Shown here: positions 1 through 8,961 of the stretch, in pieces
Numbering within the stretch: position 1 is the stretch's first letter
Layout: every line of letters begins with the position of its first letter
Assembly: GCF_042681825.1 (NCBI RefSeq)
Contig: NZ_JBHUGH010000002.1
Span: 310,001-374,000, forward strand
DNA from: Halodurantibacterium flavum
Lineage (GTDB): Bacteria; Pseudomonadota; Alphaproteobacteria; Rhodobacterales; Rhodobacteraceae
Reading direction: 5' to 3'
DNA length: 64,000 nt
Notes under the pieces: model-generated
Told to the model about the DNA's origin: nothing
The model's database searches: none
Seen by the model: only the letters and a program-made list of their open reading frames with translations
Program-made: the position numbers and the translations under genes

Positions 1-902
1 GCATAAGCGTCGAAGATCTCGCCCAGCGTGGTGCCGGGTCGGGCAAGGTCCGTCATCCGCGCCAGCGTCTCGCGGCCCACGTCATACATGCGTCGCTGCT
101 GGTCGCTGACCTGCCCGAACAGGATCGTCCATTCCGTCTTGACGTTGTAGTGGTGAAAGGGGATCGGATATTCCACCAGGATCTGGTCCTGCGGTTCCAG
201 CCGCCGCGGCCCGGCCACGCCCCGGCCATAGACCGCCCGGGGGCCCGAATTGAACAGCGGTGCGTTCGGCGGCATGTCCGCCCCGTCGCCCAGGATCGAG
301 GCGAGGTAGACCGCCTTCAGCTCACTATCGAGCATCCCGGGCCGGGCCGCCGCGATCACCCGGTCGAGCGAGCGGTCGCAGATCCGCCCGGCCTCGCGCA
401 TGAAGTCGATCTCGGACGGGGATTTCACGACGCGCAAACGGCGGATCAGATGGTTGTCGTCCTCCAGCCGGCACCAGTCGCCAAAGGTCGTCTGGCACCG
501 CCAGAGGTTCCAGCCGGTCAGGCCATGGGTGTTCAGTTCGATCGCGACGCGGGCGCCGGCAAGGCCCAGCTCGTCCAGAATCGCCTTGAGGTCCGCCGCC
601 GGGTTCGCATCGTCGGCGTCCCACCAGATGCGGATATCCTCGATCGTCGAAGTCTGGCGCGCCTGCAGAAGGTCCGGGCGCCGCGTCAGAAGGACGATGG
701 GCCGGTCATCCGCCGTCACCACCGCGCATTGGAAAAAGACGAACCCGCCCGTGTCATAGCCCGTCAGCCAGAACAGGCTTTCCTGCGAAAAGACGAGCAT
801 CGCCGCCGCGCCGCGGTCGCGCAGCGCCGCGCGCAGCCGCGCCTGGCGCTGCATGTGTTCGTCGCGGGAAAACGGAAGCGAGGGACCGGCGGTGACAGCC
901 AA
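1..902 (-). CDS. M24 family (creatinase/Xaa-Pro peptidase-like) enzyme, 3' end outside window
   Basis: I read this frame directly from the minus strand. It starts at a TTG (902-900) preceded by AAAGGA nine bases upstream and runs off the window, leaving about 300 residues. The N-terminal half is a creatinase-type domain (FSRDEHMQRQARLRAALRD, then LFWLTGYDTGGFVF). The pita-bread domain begins near VKSPSEIDFMREAG. At the segment where true M24 metallopeptidases carry two metal-binding Asp residues (DxG...SDxTR), this protein reads QILVEYPIPFHHYNVKTEW, so those ligands are missing, as in creatinase and ectoine hydrolase. It is therefore probably a metal-independent amidohydrolase rather than a peptidase. 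It diverges from the GntR gene at 1107 and shares an operator with it. A GTG 39 bases upstream is a weaker alternative start. Confidence 0.8.
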   Translation of the reverse strand, partial: MAVTAGPSLPFSRDEHMQRQARLRAALRDRGAAAMLVFSQESLFWLTGYDTGGFVFFQCAVVTADDRPIVLLTRRPDLLQARQTSTIEDIRIWWDADDANPAADLKAILDELGLAGARVAIELNTHGLTGWNLWRCQTTFGDWCRLEDDNHLIRRLRVVKSPSEIDFMREAGRICDRSLDRVIAAARPGMLDSELKAVYLASILGDGADMPPNAPLFNSGPRAVYGRGVAGPRRLEPQDQILVEYPIPFHHYNVKTEWTILFGQVSDQQRRMYDVGRETLARMTDLARPGTTLGEIFDAY

Positions 903-970
903 GGTGCGACATCCTTTCGATGATCGCCCGCCTGTCGTCACGGTTCTTTCGCCGGACCGAGAGGCGGGTG

Positions 971-998
971 TTGCGATTACCGTAGCGTTTGGTATACC
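971..998 (+). promoter_or_regulatory. Putative promoter of the GntR gene at 1107
   Basis: A TTGCGA (971-976) and a TATACC (993-998) are separated by 16 bases. The -10 hexamer lies inside the palindrome at 990-999, the arrangement expected for autorepression by the downstream GntR protein. This is inferred from consensus only. Confidence 0.4.
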
Positions 999-1007
999 AG
1001 TCGTCAA
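979..1007 (-). promoter_or_regulatory. Putative promoter of the minus-strand M24 gene
   Basis: Read on the minus strand, TTGACG (1007-1002) is followed after 17 bases by TACGGT (984-979). The -35 box is good and the -10 box is poor. The palindrome at 990-999 falls in the spacer, so one bound regulator could control both divergent genes. Confidence 0.4.
990..999. promoter_or_regulatory. GntR-FCD operator, perfect palindrome TGGTATACCA
   Basis: The perfect 10-bp palindrome TGGTATACCA lies between the divergent M24 and GntR genes, overlapping both predicted promoters. Palindromes of the type TNGTNNACNA are typical of FadR/FCD-class GntR regulators. The same core, with two mismatches, recurs at 17326-17335 in front of the TRAP transporter operon. 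Confidence 0.6.
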
Positions 1008-1106
1008 CACAAGGAATACGATCTGTCGATTTTCGTTTTTCAGTAACGCGCCGGCGGTTAGGCTGGGCCATGTCAGTTGCCCCGGACGGGCGGAGGAGGA
1101 ACCGAA

Positions 1107-1760
1107 GTGCTCAACGCCCCGGACAAACGGCTTGCGATGCAGGCCTATGAACAGATCCTCGGACTGATCCAGTCGGGGCAGGCAAAGCCGGGCGAACTGG
1201 TGAACGAACGGCGCCTTGCCGAAACGCTGAACATGTCGCGGACGCCGGTGCGCGACGCGCTTCTGATGCTCGAGGGCGAGGGGCTGCTGCTGCGCCAGGG
1301 CGGGCGCGGGCTGCAGGTGCGGCAGATGCGGATCGAGGATTACATGGACGCGCTGCAGATCCGGATGCTGCTGGAACCTGCGGTCGCGCGGATGGCGGCG
1401 GGCCGCGTCGCGCCCGAGGTGACGCGCCGCCTCCACGACCAGCTTCACGCGCTGCTGGCGCAAAAGGACAGCGGCCCCGCCGACCGCGCCGTGGTGCGAG
1501 AGATCGACGAGGCGCTGCACGGCACCCTGTCCGAGGCGGCGGGCAACCCGCAACTGTCGCAGATCATCGGGATGCTGCGGCGCCAGACGCAGATGTTCGA
1601 CCTGCGCAGCATGCCCGAACGTCTGGCCGATACCTGTCGCGAACATCTCGATATCGTCACCGCCATCGAGGCGGGCGACGGCGCGGCGGCGGCCTCGGCG
1701 ATGGCCGCCCATCTGGGCCGCGTGCGCGACAGCATCATCAACCGTCTGGCCCGCCGATGA
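1107..1760 (+). CDS. GntR family transcriptional regulator, FCD subfamily
   Basis: This is a 217-residue regulator. The N-terminal winged helix (about residues 10-70) includes AYEQILGLIQSG and the recognition segment NMSRTPVRDALLMLEGEG. The C-terminal helical FCD domain runs from about residue 80 and ends with CREHLDIVTAIEAGDG...MAAHLGRV. I chose the GTG at 1107 because AGGAGGA lies six bases upstream; a TTG at 1077 in the same frame has no such site. Its stop overlaps the start of the M20 hydrolase gene (ATGA), so the two are translationally coupled. It probably binds the palindrome just upstream. FCD proteins usually sense a small organic acid; the effector here is unknown but is likely linked to the amide and gamma-glutamyl catabolism encoded downstream. 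Confidence 0.85.
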   Translation: MLNAPDKRLAMQAYEQILGLIQSGQAKPGELVNERRLAETLNMSRTPVRDALLMLEGEGLLLRQGGRGLQVRQMRIEDYMDALQIRMLLEPAVARMAAGRVAPEVTRRLHDQLHALLAQKDSGPADRAVVREIDEALHGTLSEAAGNPQLSQIIGMLRRQTQMFDLRSMPERLADTCREHLDIVTAIEAGDGAAAASAMAAHLGRVRDSIINRLARR

Positions 1761-3088
1761 TGCCAGTCGCGACCCCATCTGCAACCCCTGCAACAGGCGC
1801 GGGCATGGCCGTGCCGGACCCGGGCGCCGCCGATGGCGCGCCGGATATTGCGCTGGCCGCGCGGCTTTTCGACGAACTGCGCCACCGCACGGGCAGCAGC
1901 CGGGGGATCACCCGCGCCTCTTACGGCCTGGGCGAACAGATCGCGCATGAGATCGTCCGGCGCGAGGCGCTGCGCCTTGGGCTGACCTGCACGACGGACG
2001 CGGCCTGCAACCTTTACATGACGCTGAAGGGTGCAGGGGCGGGACCTGCGATCTACGTGGGCTCGCATCTCGATTCCGTTCCGGCGGGCGGGAATTTCGA
2101 CGGGGCTGCGGGGGTGCTGATGGGGCTTGCGGTGGTCGCGGGCTATTGTCGCGCCGGCATCCGTCCGCCGCAGGACATCACCGTGATGGCGATCCGCGCC
2201 GAAGAAAGCACCTGGTTCGGCGCCTCGTACATCGGCAGCCGGGCGGCCTTTGGCCTGCTGACGGGCGCGGAACTCGACGGCGTCTTGCGCAGCGGCGACC
2301 GGGTGGCGCTGGGGGCCGCGATCGAGGCCGCGGGCGGCGACACCGGGGCCTTGCGCGCCGGCCGCCCGCATCTGGACCCGGCCCGGATCGGCGCCTTCAT
2401 CGAGCCGCATATAGAGCAGGGCCCGGTCTTGGTGGCCGAGGGGCTGCCCGCGGCCTTTGTCACCGGCATCCGGGGCAGTTTCCGGCATCGGGCGGCCAGC
2501 GTCGCGGGGACCTATGCCCATTCCGGGGCGACGCCGCGCGCCAACCGGCAGGACGCGGTACTGGCTGCGGCCCGGCTTGTCACCGCGCTGGACGACGCAT
2601 GGCAGCGTCTGGCGGCGGCGGGGCACGACCTGACGGTGACCTTTGGCCAGCTGTCCACCGACCCGGCCGAGGCGGCCTTTTCCAAGGTCGCGGGGCGGGT
2701 GGAATTCTCGCTCGATATCCGCAGCGAAAGCCACGCCACGCTGGACCTGATGCGGGCCGAACTGCGCGGGGCCGTCGCCCGGATCGAGGCGGATTGCGCG
2801 GTGCGCTTCACGCTCGGCCGCGAAACGACCAGCGAACCGGCCCTGATGGCCGCGCCGCTTGTCGCGGCGCTGGAGGATGCGGCGGGCGCGCTGGCTGTTC
2901 CGGCCCGGCGGATGGCCTGCGGCGCGGGCCATGACGCGGCGGTCTTTGCCGGTGCAGGGGTGCCATCGGCCATGATCTTTGTCCGCAACGCAAACGGCAG
3001 TCACAACCCCGACGAGGCGATGGAGATGGCCGATTTCACGGATGCCGCGCGTATTCTGTCGCGGTTCTGCCTGCGCCCCCTGCCATAG
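1757..3088 (+). CDS. M20 family amidohydrolase (allantoate / N-carbamoyl-L-amino acid hydrolase type)
   Basis: The product has 443 residues, a little longer than the usual 410 because of a Pro/Ala-rich N-terminal extension; the second possible start at 1805 would remove it. Binuclear zinc-site motifs are clear: GSHLDSVPAGGNFDGAAG around residues 97-114 and RAEESTWFGASY near 147. The dimerisation domain has the family pattern ending in CGAGHDAAVFAGAGVPSAMI and SHNPDEAME. These enzymes hydrolyse carbamoyl or amide C-N bonds of allantoate, N-carbamoyl amino acids or ureidoglycine. The substrate cannot be read from the sequence. The gene overlaps the regulator upstream by four bases and probably starts the cytoplasmic part of the pathway in this operon. 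Confidence 0.82.
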   Translation: MMPVATPSATPATGAGMAVPDPGAADGAPDIALAARLFDELRHRTGSSRGITRASYGLGEQIAHEIVRREALRLGLTCTTDAACNLYMTLKGAGAGPAIYVGSHLDSVPAGGNFDGAAGVLMGLAVVAGYCRAGIRPPQDITVMAIRAEESTWFGASYIGSRAAFGLLTGAELDGVLRSGDRVALGAAIEAAGGDTGALRAGRPHLDPARIGAFIEPHIEQGPVLVAEGLPAAFVTGIRGSFRHRAASVAGTYAHSGATPRANRQDAVLAAARLVTALDDAWQRLAAAGHDLTVTFGQLSTDPAEAAFSKVAGRVEFSLDIRSESHATLDLMRAELRGAVARIEADCAVRFTLGRETTSEPALMAAPLVAALEDAAGALAVPARRMACGAGHDAAVFAGAGVPSAMIFVRNANGSHNPDEAMEMADFTDAARILSRFCLRPLP

Positions 3089-3170
3089 CGCCCGGTCCTG
3101 CGACGGCAGCGGTCGCAGCAATCAGAAAACACCGCCGGGGTCCGACCGGCACATGCATGAAGGAACGCAG

Positions 3171-3878
3171 ATGTCATCCAAGGGAAAACGCCTTCTCTAT
3201 CTCGGGAACGGGCGGAAACTGCAATCGGTGGCAAAGCTCGACGACCGGTTCGAGGGCTGGGGGCTGGCCGTCGACCGCCACTGGGCCTATGGCGGCCAGT
3301 TCCCCGACAGCCTCGACGGCTATGACGGGATCTTCCTGTCCGGCAGCCCCCACGGCGCCTATGAGGACATCCCCTTCATTCACCGCGAACACGACCTGAT
3401 CCGCGATGCGGCGGCGCGCGATATCCCGATGCTCGGCATCTGCTTCGGCAGCCAGATCCTCGCCTCGGCGCTGTGCGGGCGCGATCAGGTGTTCCGCCGC
3501 CCGTATTGCGAAATCGCATACAAGGACCTTGAGGTGACGCCCCATGCGGCGACCGACACGCTCACCCGCGACTGGGGCGCGTCCGTGCGCATGTTCGTCT
3601 GGCACAACGATGAGGTGCGCCACGACCACCCTGACATGGTGATCCTTGCCGCTTCGGACGAATGTCCGAACCAGGTCTGGCGCCATCGCACCGCCCGCGC
3701 CTGGGGCGTGCAGGGCCATCCGGAGATCACGGCCGCGCAGGTGCCATTGTGGTTCACCGAAAACCGCGCGCGGATGGAACAGGATGGCGGCGATGTCGAC
3801 GCCTTCCTCGCCGCAGAGGAGGACACGCCGGAATCGAAATCCGTGCTGACCCGTTTCGTCGAGCTGGTGAAGGGATAA
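3171..3878 (+). CDS. Class I glutamine amidotransferase-like protein
   Basis: This is a 235-residue stand-alone amidotransferase domain of the GMP-synthase type. The nucleophile elbow MLGICFGSQ carries Cys91, and GVQGHPEI supplies His183 and Glu185, so the Cys-His-Glu triad is complete. The ATG at 3171 has AAGGA seven bases upstream. Such free-standing domains can hydrolyse gamma-glutamyl amides: PuuD of E. coli cleaves gamma-Glu-GABA. With a gamma-glutamyltransferase-like gene two genes downstream, a gamma-glutamyl hydrolase role is plausible but is an inference. It lies 12 bases ahead of the M24 gene at 3891 and is probably co-transcribed. Confidence 0.8.
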   Translation: MSSKGKRLLYLGNGRKLQSVAKLDDRFEGWGLAVDRHWAYGGQFPDSLDGYDGIFLSGSPHGAYEDIPFIHREHDLIRDAAARDIPMLGICFGSQILASALCGRDQVFRRPYCEIAYKDLEVTPHAATDTLTRDWGASVRMFVWHNDEVRHDHPDMVILAASDECPNQVWRHRTARAWGVQGHPEITAAQVPLWFTENRARMEQDGGDVDAFLAAEEDTPESKSVLTRFVELVKG

Positions 3879-3890
3879 GGGGGAAACGCC

Positions 3891-5027
3891 ATGGTCCAGA
3901 CCGCCTATTGGTTCGAACCGTCCGAATATCACGCCCGGCTGGCCCGGGTGCAGGCCGCGCTGCGGGAACAGGGGCTCGATGCGCTGCTGGCCTTTCAGCC
4001 GGAAACGGTGACCTGGGTCACGGGCTACTTCACCCGCGCCTATGGCACCTTTCAGTTCGCCATCATCCCGGCCGAGGGCGAGCCCACGCTTTTCTGCCGC
4101 GATGTGGAGGAATATTACCTCGACAGCACCTGCGTCTTTCGCGATCGGGTGATGTGGAACGACAGCGACGACCGCACCGCCGTCGCCGTGCAGGCGATCC
4201 TTTCGCGGATCGGAAAGGCGGCGGCGATCGGTGTGGAGATGGGCGCCTGGGTCCTGAACGCCGCGCGGTGGGAGGCGATCCGGGCGGCGCTGCCGGGCGC
4301 GCGCCTGCAGGATGCGACCGATCTTGTTCCCGCCATGCGGCTGATCAAGTCCCCCGCCGAGATCGCGTATCAGCGCCGCGCCGCGCGGGCTGCCGAGGCT
4401 GGGATGCAGGCCGCCATCGACAGCGCCGGCATCGGCGTCAGCGAGCGCGAAATGGCCGCGGAAATCTGCGCCGCGATGATCCGCGCGGGGTCCGACCTGC
4501 CGGGACCGGGCGTCATGTCGTCGGGGGAACGGGCGTTTCACCTGCATGGCGGCTATTCCGACCGGGTGCTGGAACGAGGCGACATCGTCCAGATCGAGAC
4601 GACGCCCAATTCCCGCCACTATCACGCCCGCTTCATGCGCCCGATCAGGGTGGCCGAGGCAAGCGACGCCGATCACGCGCTGGCCGAACAGCTGATCGCC
4701 ATTCAGGACGCAGCCCTGGCCGAGGTGCGGCCCGGCATCCCCGCCACCGTCCCCGATGCCATCTATCGCGAGGGCGTGCTGGGCCGGGGCCTGCGCGACA
4801 GCTACACCAACAAGACCTTCTATTCGGTGGGTCTTCTGCTGCAACCGAACGGTGGTGAGCCGCTCGAGGCGCATCCCGGCGCCGAATGGTCCTTTGCGGA
4901 AAACATGGTCTTTCACACCTATGTTCTGGCGCAGGGCTTCGGCATGTCCGAAACGATCTGCGTCACGGCCGATGGGTGCGAGCGGCTGACGACCTTTCCC
5001 CGGCAGCTTTTCGTCACTGCCGGCTGA
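3891..5027 (+). CDS. M24 family creatinase/ectoine-hydrolase-like enzyme
   Basis: The product has 378 residues. It has a creatinase N-terminal domain (residues 10-140, with TVTWVTGYFTRAYGTFQF) and a pita-bread domain starting near MRLIKSPAEIAYQRRAAR. The strand that carries the first two metal-binding Asp residues in metallopeptidases reads GDIVQIETTPNSRHYHARF, so both ligands are absent. That matches metal-independent members such as creatinase and DoeA (ectoine hydrolase). It is likely a hydrolase of a guanidino or amide compound. GGGGGAAACGCC precedes the ATG. It sits between an amidotransferase and a gamma-glutamyltransferase-like gene, and a palindrome-rich stretch follows its stop. Confidence 0.8.
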   Translation: MVQTAYWFEPSEYHARLARVQAALREQGLDALLAFQPETVTWVTGYFTRAYGTFQFAIIPAEGEPTLFCRDVEEYYLDSTCVFRDRVMWNDSDDRTAVAVQAILSRIGKAAAIGVEMGAWVLNAARWEAIRAALPGARLQDATDLVPAMRLIKSPAEIAYQRRAARAAEAGMQAAIDSAGIGVSEREMAAEICAAMIRAGSDLPGPGVMSSGERAFHLHGGYSDRVLERGDIVQIETTPNSRHYHARFMRPIRVAEASDADHALAEQLIAIQDAALAEVRPGIPATVPDAIYREGVLGRGLRDSYTNKTFYSVGLLLQPNGGEPLEAHPGAEWSFAENMVFHTYVLAQGFGMSETICVTADGCERLTTFPRQLFVTAG

Positions 5028-5042
5028 GCGCCGCCCGCCCCG

Positions 5043-5075
5043 CGCCCCCGGGGGCGAAGGTGGGTTTCCCCCACC
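5043..5075 (+). terminator. Hairpin pair after the M24 gene, terminator-like
   Basis: A perfect 14-bp palindrome CGCCCCCGGGGGCG (5043-5056) is followed at once by a second hairpin, GGTGGG-loop-CCCACC (5059-5075). There is no T-tract, so this could be a weak or Rho-assisted terminator or a processing signal. The 174-base gap (5028-5201) holds nothing else that I recognise apart from the ribosome-binding site GGAGAG of the next gene. Confidence 0.4.
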
Positions 5076-5201
5076 GGGCGGGCGCGCTAGGGTGCGGCAG
5101 CCGCGCCCGGCGGGGCGGGTGATCCGGGCCGCGTCGCGTGTGCCGGGCCCGGGTCCGGCGCTGGTCCAGCCGCCGCGTCCGTCAAAAACCGGAGAGATAT
5201 C

Positions 5202-6863
5202 TTGGCCGATCATCCGCTTGCCCTTCCGTTTACTTGCGAAAAACGTCCCGCCTCAGGCGCGCTGGGGGTGGTGGTGACGAATGCGCCGCTGGGGTCCGCG
5301 GCGGGGAACGAGATGCTCGCGATCGGCGGCAATGCGATCGACGCGGCGGTCGCGGCGATGCTGACGCTGACGGTGGTGGAACCGATGATGGTCGGGATCG
5401 CGGGCGGCGGCATGACGCATATCCGGCTGGCGGACGGGCGCCATGTGGTGGTCGACGCCCTGTCGACGGCGGGGCAGGGCGCGCGGGCCGACATGTTCGA
5501 GACGGTCTCGGACAGCCCACCGGCCTATATGGAAACGGTCGGGCGGCGCAATCTGGTCGGCGCCTCGGCGGTGGCGGTGCCGGGGAACCTGCGCGGCTGG
5601 TGCATGATGCAGGAACGCTATGGCAAGCTGCCCTTTGCCGATGTGATCGAACCCGCGATCCGCGCGGCGGAGCGGGGCTTTCAGGTCAGCGCCTATCTGA
5701 ATGGCGCGCTGCACGAACATCGCGACGATCTGGCCGCCGATCCGGAAATGGCGCGGATCCTGCTGCCCGACGGTGCGCCGCTGCCGGTGGGCAGCCGCCT
5801 TCGGATGCCCGACTATGCCGACAGCCTGCGGCTGATCCGGTCCGAGGGCGCGGCGGCGCTGCATGGCGGCGCGCTGGGGCGGGCGCTGGTGGACCGGTTG
5901 GCGCAGGGGGATATGCCGGGGCATGTGACGCTTGACGACCTTGCGGCCTATCAGGCGGTGGAACGGGGCGCGATTTTCGGGACCTATCGCGGGCACACGA
6001 TTGTTGGGCCCCCGCCGCCGGCATCGTCGGGGGTGCATGTGGTCCAGATGCTCAACATGCTGGAAAACCACGACATCGCCGGGATGGGCTTTGGCACGCC
6101 CGAGGCGCTGCATCTGCTGGCCGGGGTGATCCGGGTCGGGTTCGAGGACCGGCGCGCGGCGTCGGGCGATCCGGATTTCGTGGATGTGCCGGTCGCGCGC
6201 TTTACGGACAAGGCCTATGCCCGCGCCTGTCTGGACCGGCTGGGCGCGGCGGGTGCCCCGCTGGCCCCGCCGGTTCCCGAAAGCCGCGACACCACGCATC
6301 TGACCGTGGCCGACCGGGACGGCAATGTCGTGGCCTCGACCCACACGATCAACGGACTTTTCGGTGCCCGGATCATGGTGCCGGGGACGGGGATCATCCC
6401 CAACAACTACATGTTCAACTATGACCCGCATCCCGGGCAGGCGCTGTCGATCGCGCCGGGGAAACGGGTGCCGACCTCGATGGCGCCGATGATGGTCTTG
6501 CGCGACGACCGGCCGCTTTATGCGCTGGGTCTGCCGGGGGGTGTGCGGATCTTCCCCTCGGCGATGCAGGCCATCGTCAACCTGATCGACCATCGCATGA
6601 CGCTGCAGCAGGCGGTCGAGGCGCCCCGGATCTGGACCGAGGGCCAGCATGTGGAACTGGAACCCGCCTATGCACCCATGGCCGATGCGCTGCGCGCCAT
6701 GGGCCATGACGTGCGGCCGGTGCGGACCATCGGCGGCGGCATGAACGCCATCGCCTTCGAGGCTGACGGGATGATGACCGGCGCGGCCTGCTGGCGCGCG
6801 GACGGCACCGTCATGGCACAGGGCGGCGGGCTGGCCCGGCCCGGCGTGCGTTTCAAGATCTGA
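5202..6863 (+). CDS. Gamma-glutamyltransferase family protein
   Basis: The product has 553 residues and starts at TTG 5202, with GGAGAG six bases upstream. This Ntn-hydrolase family is made as a precursor and cleaves itself before a catalytic Thr. Here the expected motif is RDTTHLTVADRDGNVVAST, which places the nucleophile at Thr364. Other family blocks are GGNAIDAAVAAMLTLTVVEP (43-62), GIAGGGM and a C-terminal PGGVRIFPSAMQAIVNLIDH. No signal peptide is visible, so it is probably cytoplasmic, unlike periplasmic E. coli Ggt. The expected reaction is hydrolysis or transfer of gamma-glutamyl groups, or cephalosporin-acylase-like amide hydrolysis. It fits with the amidotransferase and 5-oxoprolinase genes nearby. 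Confidence 0.85.
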   Translation: MADHPLALPFTCEKRPASGALGVVVTNAPLGSAAGNEMLAIGGNAIDAAVAAMLTLTVVEPMMVGIAGGGMTHIRLADGRHVVVDALSTAGQGARADMFETVSDSPPAYMETVGRRNLVGASAVAVPGNLRGWCMMQERYGKLPFADVIEPAIRAAERGFQVSAYLNGALHEHRDDLAADPEMARILLPDGAPLPVGSRLRMPDYADSLRLIRSEGAAALHGGALGRALVDRLAQGDMPGHVTLDDLAAYQAVERGAIFGTYRGHTIVGPPPPASSGVHVVQMLNMLENHDIAGMGFGTPEALHLLAGVIRVGFEDRRAASGDPDFVDVPVARFTDKAYARACLDRLGAAGAPLAPPVPESRDTTHLTVADRDGNVVASTHTINGLFGARIMVPGTGIIPNNYMFNYDPHPGQALSIAPGKRVPTSMAPMMVLRDDRPLYALGLPGGVRIFPSAMQAIVNLIDHRMTLQQAVEAPRIWTEGQHVELEPAYAPMADALRAMGHDVRPVRTIGGGMNAIAFEADGMMTGAACWRADGTVMAQGGGLARPGVRFKI

Positions 6864-6886
6864 CGAAAGACCCGGAGTGACCTGCG

Positions 6887-7855
6887 ATGACCGATGATGT
6901 GACACTTGTGCTGCTCGACCCCGCGGCGCCCGACCGGCTGGAACGGATCGCGGCCTTCCTGCCCGAGGGCTGGCAGATCCGCACCGCCGCCTCGCGCGAT
7001 GCGGCCGATCAGGAGGCGGCGCTGGCCGGCGCGCAATTCGCGATCACCGGCGACGTGCCGGTGACGGCGGCGATGATGGCGGTGCCGGGGCTGCGCGCGG
7101 TGCACAAATGGGGCGTGGGCTATGACGGGATCGATCTCGACGCGGCGCGGGCGGCGGGGGTGCGGGTGCTGCGCACCACGGGGTCGAACGCGGTCGCGGT
7201 GGCGGAGACGACGCTGGGCCTGATCCTCGCGGTGAACCGCAACATCATGCGCGGCCATTGCGGCATTCAGGGGGGGCAGTGGCTCAAGGGGGCGCTCGGC
7301 CCAAGCTCGATGAAGCTGAGCGGGCGCACCGTGGGCATTGTCGGCATGGGCTATATCGGCAAGGCGCTGGTGCGGCTGTTGCAGGGATTCGGCTGCACCG
7401 TGATCTATACCAAGCGCAGCCCGCTTTCCGAGGCGGAGGAGGCCGAGCTTGGCGCGCAGTTCGTGCCGCTGGAGGAATTGCTGACGCGCGCCGATGTGGT
7501 GACGCTGAACTGCGAGCTGAATGCCTCGACCCGCAACCTGATCGGGGCCGCGCAACTGGCGATGATGAAGCCCGATGCGATCCTGGTCAACGCGGCGCGC
7601 GGCGGCGTTCTGGATGAGGCCGCGCTGGCCGAGGCGATCCATGCGAACCGTCTGCGCGGGGCGGGCATCGACGTCTTTGCCGTCGAGCCGATCCAGCCCG
7701 ACAACCCGCTGATCGGGCTCGACCGGGTGGTGTTGACGCCGCATGTGGCCGCGATCTCGGCCGACAGTTTCGCGCTGTCGCTGGAACGGATGATCGGCAA
7801 CCTGCTCGCGATTCACGAAGGGCGCGACCCGCGCGACATCGATATTCTGGTCTGA
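6887..7855 (+). CDS. D-isomer-specific 2-hydroxyacid dehydrogenase
   Basis: This is a 322-residue NAD(P)-dependent dehydrogenase. The Rossmann motif GIVGMGYIGKALVRLLQGFG sits in the middle of the chain. The catalytic Arg is in NAARGGVLDEAAL, the Glu is in AVEPIQPDNPL and the His is in LTPHVAAIS. The family interconverts 2-keto acids with D-2-hydroxyacids (glyoxylate, hydroxypyruvate and phosphoglycerate are typical substrates). It is the last gene of this plus-strand run, 23 bases after the gamma-glutamyltransferase-like gene, and probably handles a keto acid released by the upstream hydrolases. Its end faces the LysR gene with a 44-base gap; I see no convincing terminator there. Confidence 0.87.
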   Translation: MTDDVTLVLLDPAAPDRLERIAAFLPEGWQIRTAASRDAADQEAALAGAQFAITGDVPVTAAMMAVPGLRAVHKWGVGYDGIDLDAARAAGVRVLRTTGSNAVAVAETTLGLILAVNRNIMRGHCGIQGGQWLKGALGPSSMKLSGRTVGIVGMGYIGKALVRLLQGFGCTVIYTKRSPLSEAEEAELGAQFVPLEELLTRADVVTLNCELNASTRNLIGAAQLAMMKPDAILVNAARGGVLDEAALAEAIHANRLRGAGIDVFAVEPIQPDNPLIGLDRVVLTPHVAAISADSFALSLERMIGNLLAIHEGRDPRDIDILV

Positions 7856-7899
7856 GAGGCTGGCCGGAGGGGCTGATCCCGGGGGGCTTGATCCGACGT

Positions 7900-8856
7900 T
7901 CAGGGCGAAAAGGCCCGGATGCCCGCAGGGCCGGCATGGTCCAGCCCCAGATCCTGCGCGATGCGGGGGGCGACGCGGCGCGTCGTCTCGATGAAGTCGA
8001 GCACGATGGCCGAGGTTTCGCCCGCCGGCCAGGCCACCACAAGCTCGATCGAGCGGGGCAGTTCGGGCACGGGCCGGAACGCGATATAGGGGGATCGGAT
8101 ATTGGTGATCCAGGCGGGCATCACCGCCACCCCCAGCCCCGAGGCGACATGCGCCGCGACCGAGGTGGTATGGGTGCATTCCTGCACGATCCGCGTATGC
8201 AGCCCCGCGCGGCGGAATTCGGCGTTCAGCGTCACGGCATAGCTTGCCCCCAGGATCGGCGCATAACCGATCAGCGGTTCCTGCGCGAGATCCTGAAGCG
8301 TCACCTCGGCCTTGGCCGTCAGCGGGTGGTTTCGCGGCATGGCGGCGACGAAACCCTCGCGCATCAGCGTCTCGATCTGCATATGCGCGGCGCGTTCGGT
8401 GGGGCGGATGAAGGCGATGTTGATATCGCCCGCCTCAAGCACGCGCAGCTGTTCCGAGGTGCCGAGATGGATGATGTCGACGATCACCGCCGGCCACTTT
8501 TCGCGAAACGCCGCAAGAATGGGCGGAATGACATGGGTCATCGCCATATTGACCCCGGCGACGGTGATCCGGCCTGTCGTCTCGCCGGCCATCGCGCGGG
8601 TATGGGCAACCGCCCGGTCCATCCCGTCAAGCAGGCTGCGCGCGTGCCGGAGCAGGGTATTTCCCGCCGCCGTCAGCCGGGTCCGGCGCGTCGTGCGGTG
8701 AAAGAGCGTGACGCCAAGCCGTTCTTCCATCGCCCTTATCTGCTGGCTGAGCGGGGCCTGCGCAATGCCGAGCCGCTCGGCCGCACGGCCAAAGTGAAGC
8801 TCGTCCGCAAGACAGACGAAATAGCGAAGCTGGCGCAGGTCGATTCCCGTATTCAT
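7900..8856 (-). CDS. LysR family transcriptional regulator
   Basis: The product has 318 residues. The N-terminal winged helix (residues 6-65) has the LysR signature LRQLRYFVCLADELHFGRAA...IAQAPLSQQIRAMEERLG. The C-terminal periplasmic-binding-like effector domain covers about residues 95-300. It is transcribed away from the ABC operon that begins at 8962, across a 105-base intergenic region, the usual layout for a LysR activator of a divergent operon. It probably responds to the imported peptide-like substrate or its product. I could not settle on a single T-N11-A operator in the gap. Confidence 0.88.
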   Translation of the reverse strand: MNTGIDLRQLRYFVCLADELHFGRAAERLGIAQAPLSQQIRAMEERLGVTLFHRTTRRTRLTAAGNTLLRHARSLLDGMDRAVAHTRAMAGETTGRITVAGVNMAMTHVIPPILAAFREKWPAVIVDIIHLGTSEQLRVLEAGDINIAFIRPTERAAHMQIETLMREGFVAAMPRNHPLTAKAEVTLQDLAQEPLIGYAPILGASYAVTLNAEFRRAGLHTRIVQECTHTTSVAAHVASGLGVAVMPAWITNIRSPYIAFRPVPELPRSIELVVAWPAGETSAIVLDFIETTRRVAPRIAQDLGLDHAGPAGIRAFSP

Positions 8857-8961
8857 ATCGGAAACGTATCAAACCATTCATCATTAGGGAATTGATCGCG
8901 ACAGATCGCCGTGTTTCGTTTCTGTGACTCTCCGACAACTTCCGTCCCGGATGCGAGGTAT

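Noticed and set aside
3174..5213. Long minus-strand open frame of 679 codons
   Set aside because: It is the mirror of three well-motivated plus-strand genes (amidotransferase and M24 with intact motifs) and its translation is Arg/Gly/His-rich without any family pattern.
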